Source: Acidobacteriota bacterium
GTDB taxonomy: Bacteria; Acidobacteriota; Vicinamibacteria; Vicinamibacterales; 2-12-FULL-66-21
DNA: 6,162 bases
Direction of reading: 5' to 3'
Assembly (NCBI GenBank): GCA_013817065.1
Contig: JACDDJ010000299.1
Coordinates: 1 to 6,162, forward strand
A program made the translations under genes and the position numbers. The notes beneath the pieces are model-generated. The model was not told the origin of the DNA, searched no databases, and was given only the letters and a program-made list of their open reading frames with translations. Of this stretch, positions 5,419 to 6,162 are shown piece by piece. Numbering within the stretch: position 1 is the stretch's first letter; every line of letters starts with the position of its first letter.

Positions 5419-6162
5419 TGCGCGGTGCCATGACGTAGGCGCTGATGGTGCTCTCGTGCCCGCCCGGACCGACCGCCGCAACACCGAACACGTGGTCGTC
5501 GATGTTCTTGTTCGGCATCACGAACTCGGTCACGTTCCCCACATACATCTCGTGCTCCCAATCGGGTGCCCAGGCGTTGCGCCAGAAGACCCGGTAGCCG
5601 ACCGCGTTCGGCGATGCCGTCCAGCGCAGGTTCGCGTCGTAGCCCGAGGGCCGGCGCGTCAGCATGTTCGGCCTGACTTGCGGCGGCGGCGGCGCGAGGG
5701 CGAGCACGGCCATCCCGGCGGCGTTCGCACGCGCATTCTGCGCGAGATACGGGAACGAAACCCCATCGATCGTGTCGTTCGCGTTGTGCTGCTTCGAGTA
5801 GTTTTCCTTCGACTCGCGGAAGCCGATTGCCGCGAAACCTTCAGCATTGAAACCGCAGTGATCACCGCCGCGACCAAACCGGTCACGGCGTGCCATCAAG
5901 CGAAGCTCGTGTGACGGCACGTACCGCTCCGCGATTCGCTTGGCGAAGTTGGCGAGCGAGCGGGACAGTGAATCCTCAGGGCCCTCGGAGTAGACCTTGA
6001 CAGACGATCCGTCCACGATCCCGTTCCCACCCGTGCTGTTGCCGACGATGTCGTTGTTGAAGAGGGCCTGGACGGGAACCTTCTGCTCCTTCATCCGCCG
6101 CGCGTGCGCGGTCGATCCGACGAGACCCTGCTCTTCGCCCGCGACCGTCATGAAGACGAGCG
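5411..6162 (-). CDS. M28-family zinc peptidase with C-terminal fibronectin-III-like domain, 5' end outside the window
   Basis: This is the C-terminal 250 residues of a metallopeptidase of the M28 (aminopeptidase Y/S-like) family, which uses two zinc ions to remove N-terminal residues and is commonly exported. The visible part begins LVFMTVAGEEQGLVGS. The EE pair supplies the catalytic base and a metal ligand (codons 6136-6131). The NNDIVGN aspartate (6052-6050) is the next expected ligand, and QHNANDTIDG holds the C-terminal His ligand (5788-5786). The upstream His and Asp ligands and any signal peptide lie outside the window, so export is inferred from the family only. After a PPPP linker, about residues 160-240 from the ATG at 6151 (LRWTASPNAVGYRVFWR ... 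FGVAAVGPGGHES) form a fibronectin-III-like domain, probably for substrate or surface binding. That ATG is internal, not the start. The TGA at 5413-5411 overlaps the PilZ start, which suggests co-expression. Confidence 0.92.
   Translation of the reverse strand, partial: LVFMTVAGEEQGLVGSTAHARRMKEQKVPVQALFNNDIVGNSTGGNGIVDGSSVKVYSEGPEDSLSRSLANFAKRIAERYVPSHELRLMARRDRFGRGGDHCGFNAEGFAAIGFRESKENYSKQHNANDTIDGVSFPYLAQNARANAAGMAVLALAPPPPQVRPNMLTRRPSGYDANLRWTASPNAVGYRVFWRNAWAPDWEHEMYVGNVTEFVMPNKNIDDHVFGVAAVGPGGHESTISAYVMAPRND

Noticed and set aside
3922..5433. A plus-strand open frame of 503 codons opposite the aldehyde dehydrogenase and PilZ genes
   Set aside because: Its product is full of His, Arg and Asp repeats with no domain signature and spans two well-identified genes on the other strand. 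High-GC codon use commonly leaves antisense frames open.
5419..5484. An upstream start at 5484 for the PilZ gene
   Set aside because: The extra 22 residues lie wholly within the peptidase coding sequence, are Arg/Ser-rich and do not belong to the PilZ fold. The ATG at 5418 sits right before the RxxxR motif.

Overview
The window is a high-GC (roughly 60-65 % by eye) stretch of bacterial chromosome. Every gene I can support lies on the minus strand, so transcription runs from the high coordinates to the low ones. GC-rich codon use, a secreted-type M28 peptidase with a C-terminal fibronectin-III-like domain, and a membrane-bound hybrid histidine kinase would fit a soil or environmental Gram-negative lineage. 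Acidobacteriota, perhaps Vicinamibacteria, is my guess. It rests on general resemblance, and no marker gene here proves it. Both ends of the window cut through genes.

Layout in transcription order: (1) 6162-5411, C-terminal part of an M28 zinc peptidase ending in a fibronectin-III-like domain. (2) 5418-5056, a 120-residue single-domain PilZ protein (c-di-GMP receptor type), whose ATG overlaps the peptidase stop by 8 bases. (3) 5037-3529, a complete 502-residue NAD(P)-dependent aldehyde dehydrogenase, 18 bases after the PilZ stop. That gap holds a perfect TATAAT positioned for a leaderless mRNA. (4) 3462-1008, a membrane-bound hybrid histidine kinase (multi-TM sensor, PAS, HisKA, HATPase, receiver) interrupted by two frameshifts. 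Each can be repaired by one extra base in a G/C run, giving an 818-residue protein. (5) 907-1, the first 302 codons of an acetyl-CoA acetyltransferase-type thiolase, cut off by the window edge.

The gene-free stretches are short: 908-1007 between kinase and thiolase, and 3463-3528, which contains a small cluster of GTGCTAC/GCACGT direct and inverted repeats.

The only firm operon signal is the peptidase-PilZ overlap. The aldehyde dehydrogenase may have its own promoter. The kinase carries its own receiver, and no response regulator with an output domain is visible next to it. The thiolase and dehydrogenase are both general carbon-metabolism enzymes, but nothing here ties them to one pathway. 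I found no RNA gene, CRISPR array, insertion sequence or clearly new multi-gene system. The points most worth checking are the two kinase frameshifts and the leaderless-type promoter of the dehydrogenase.
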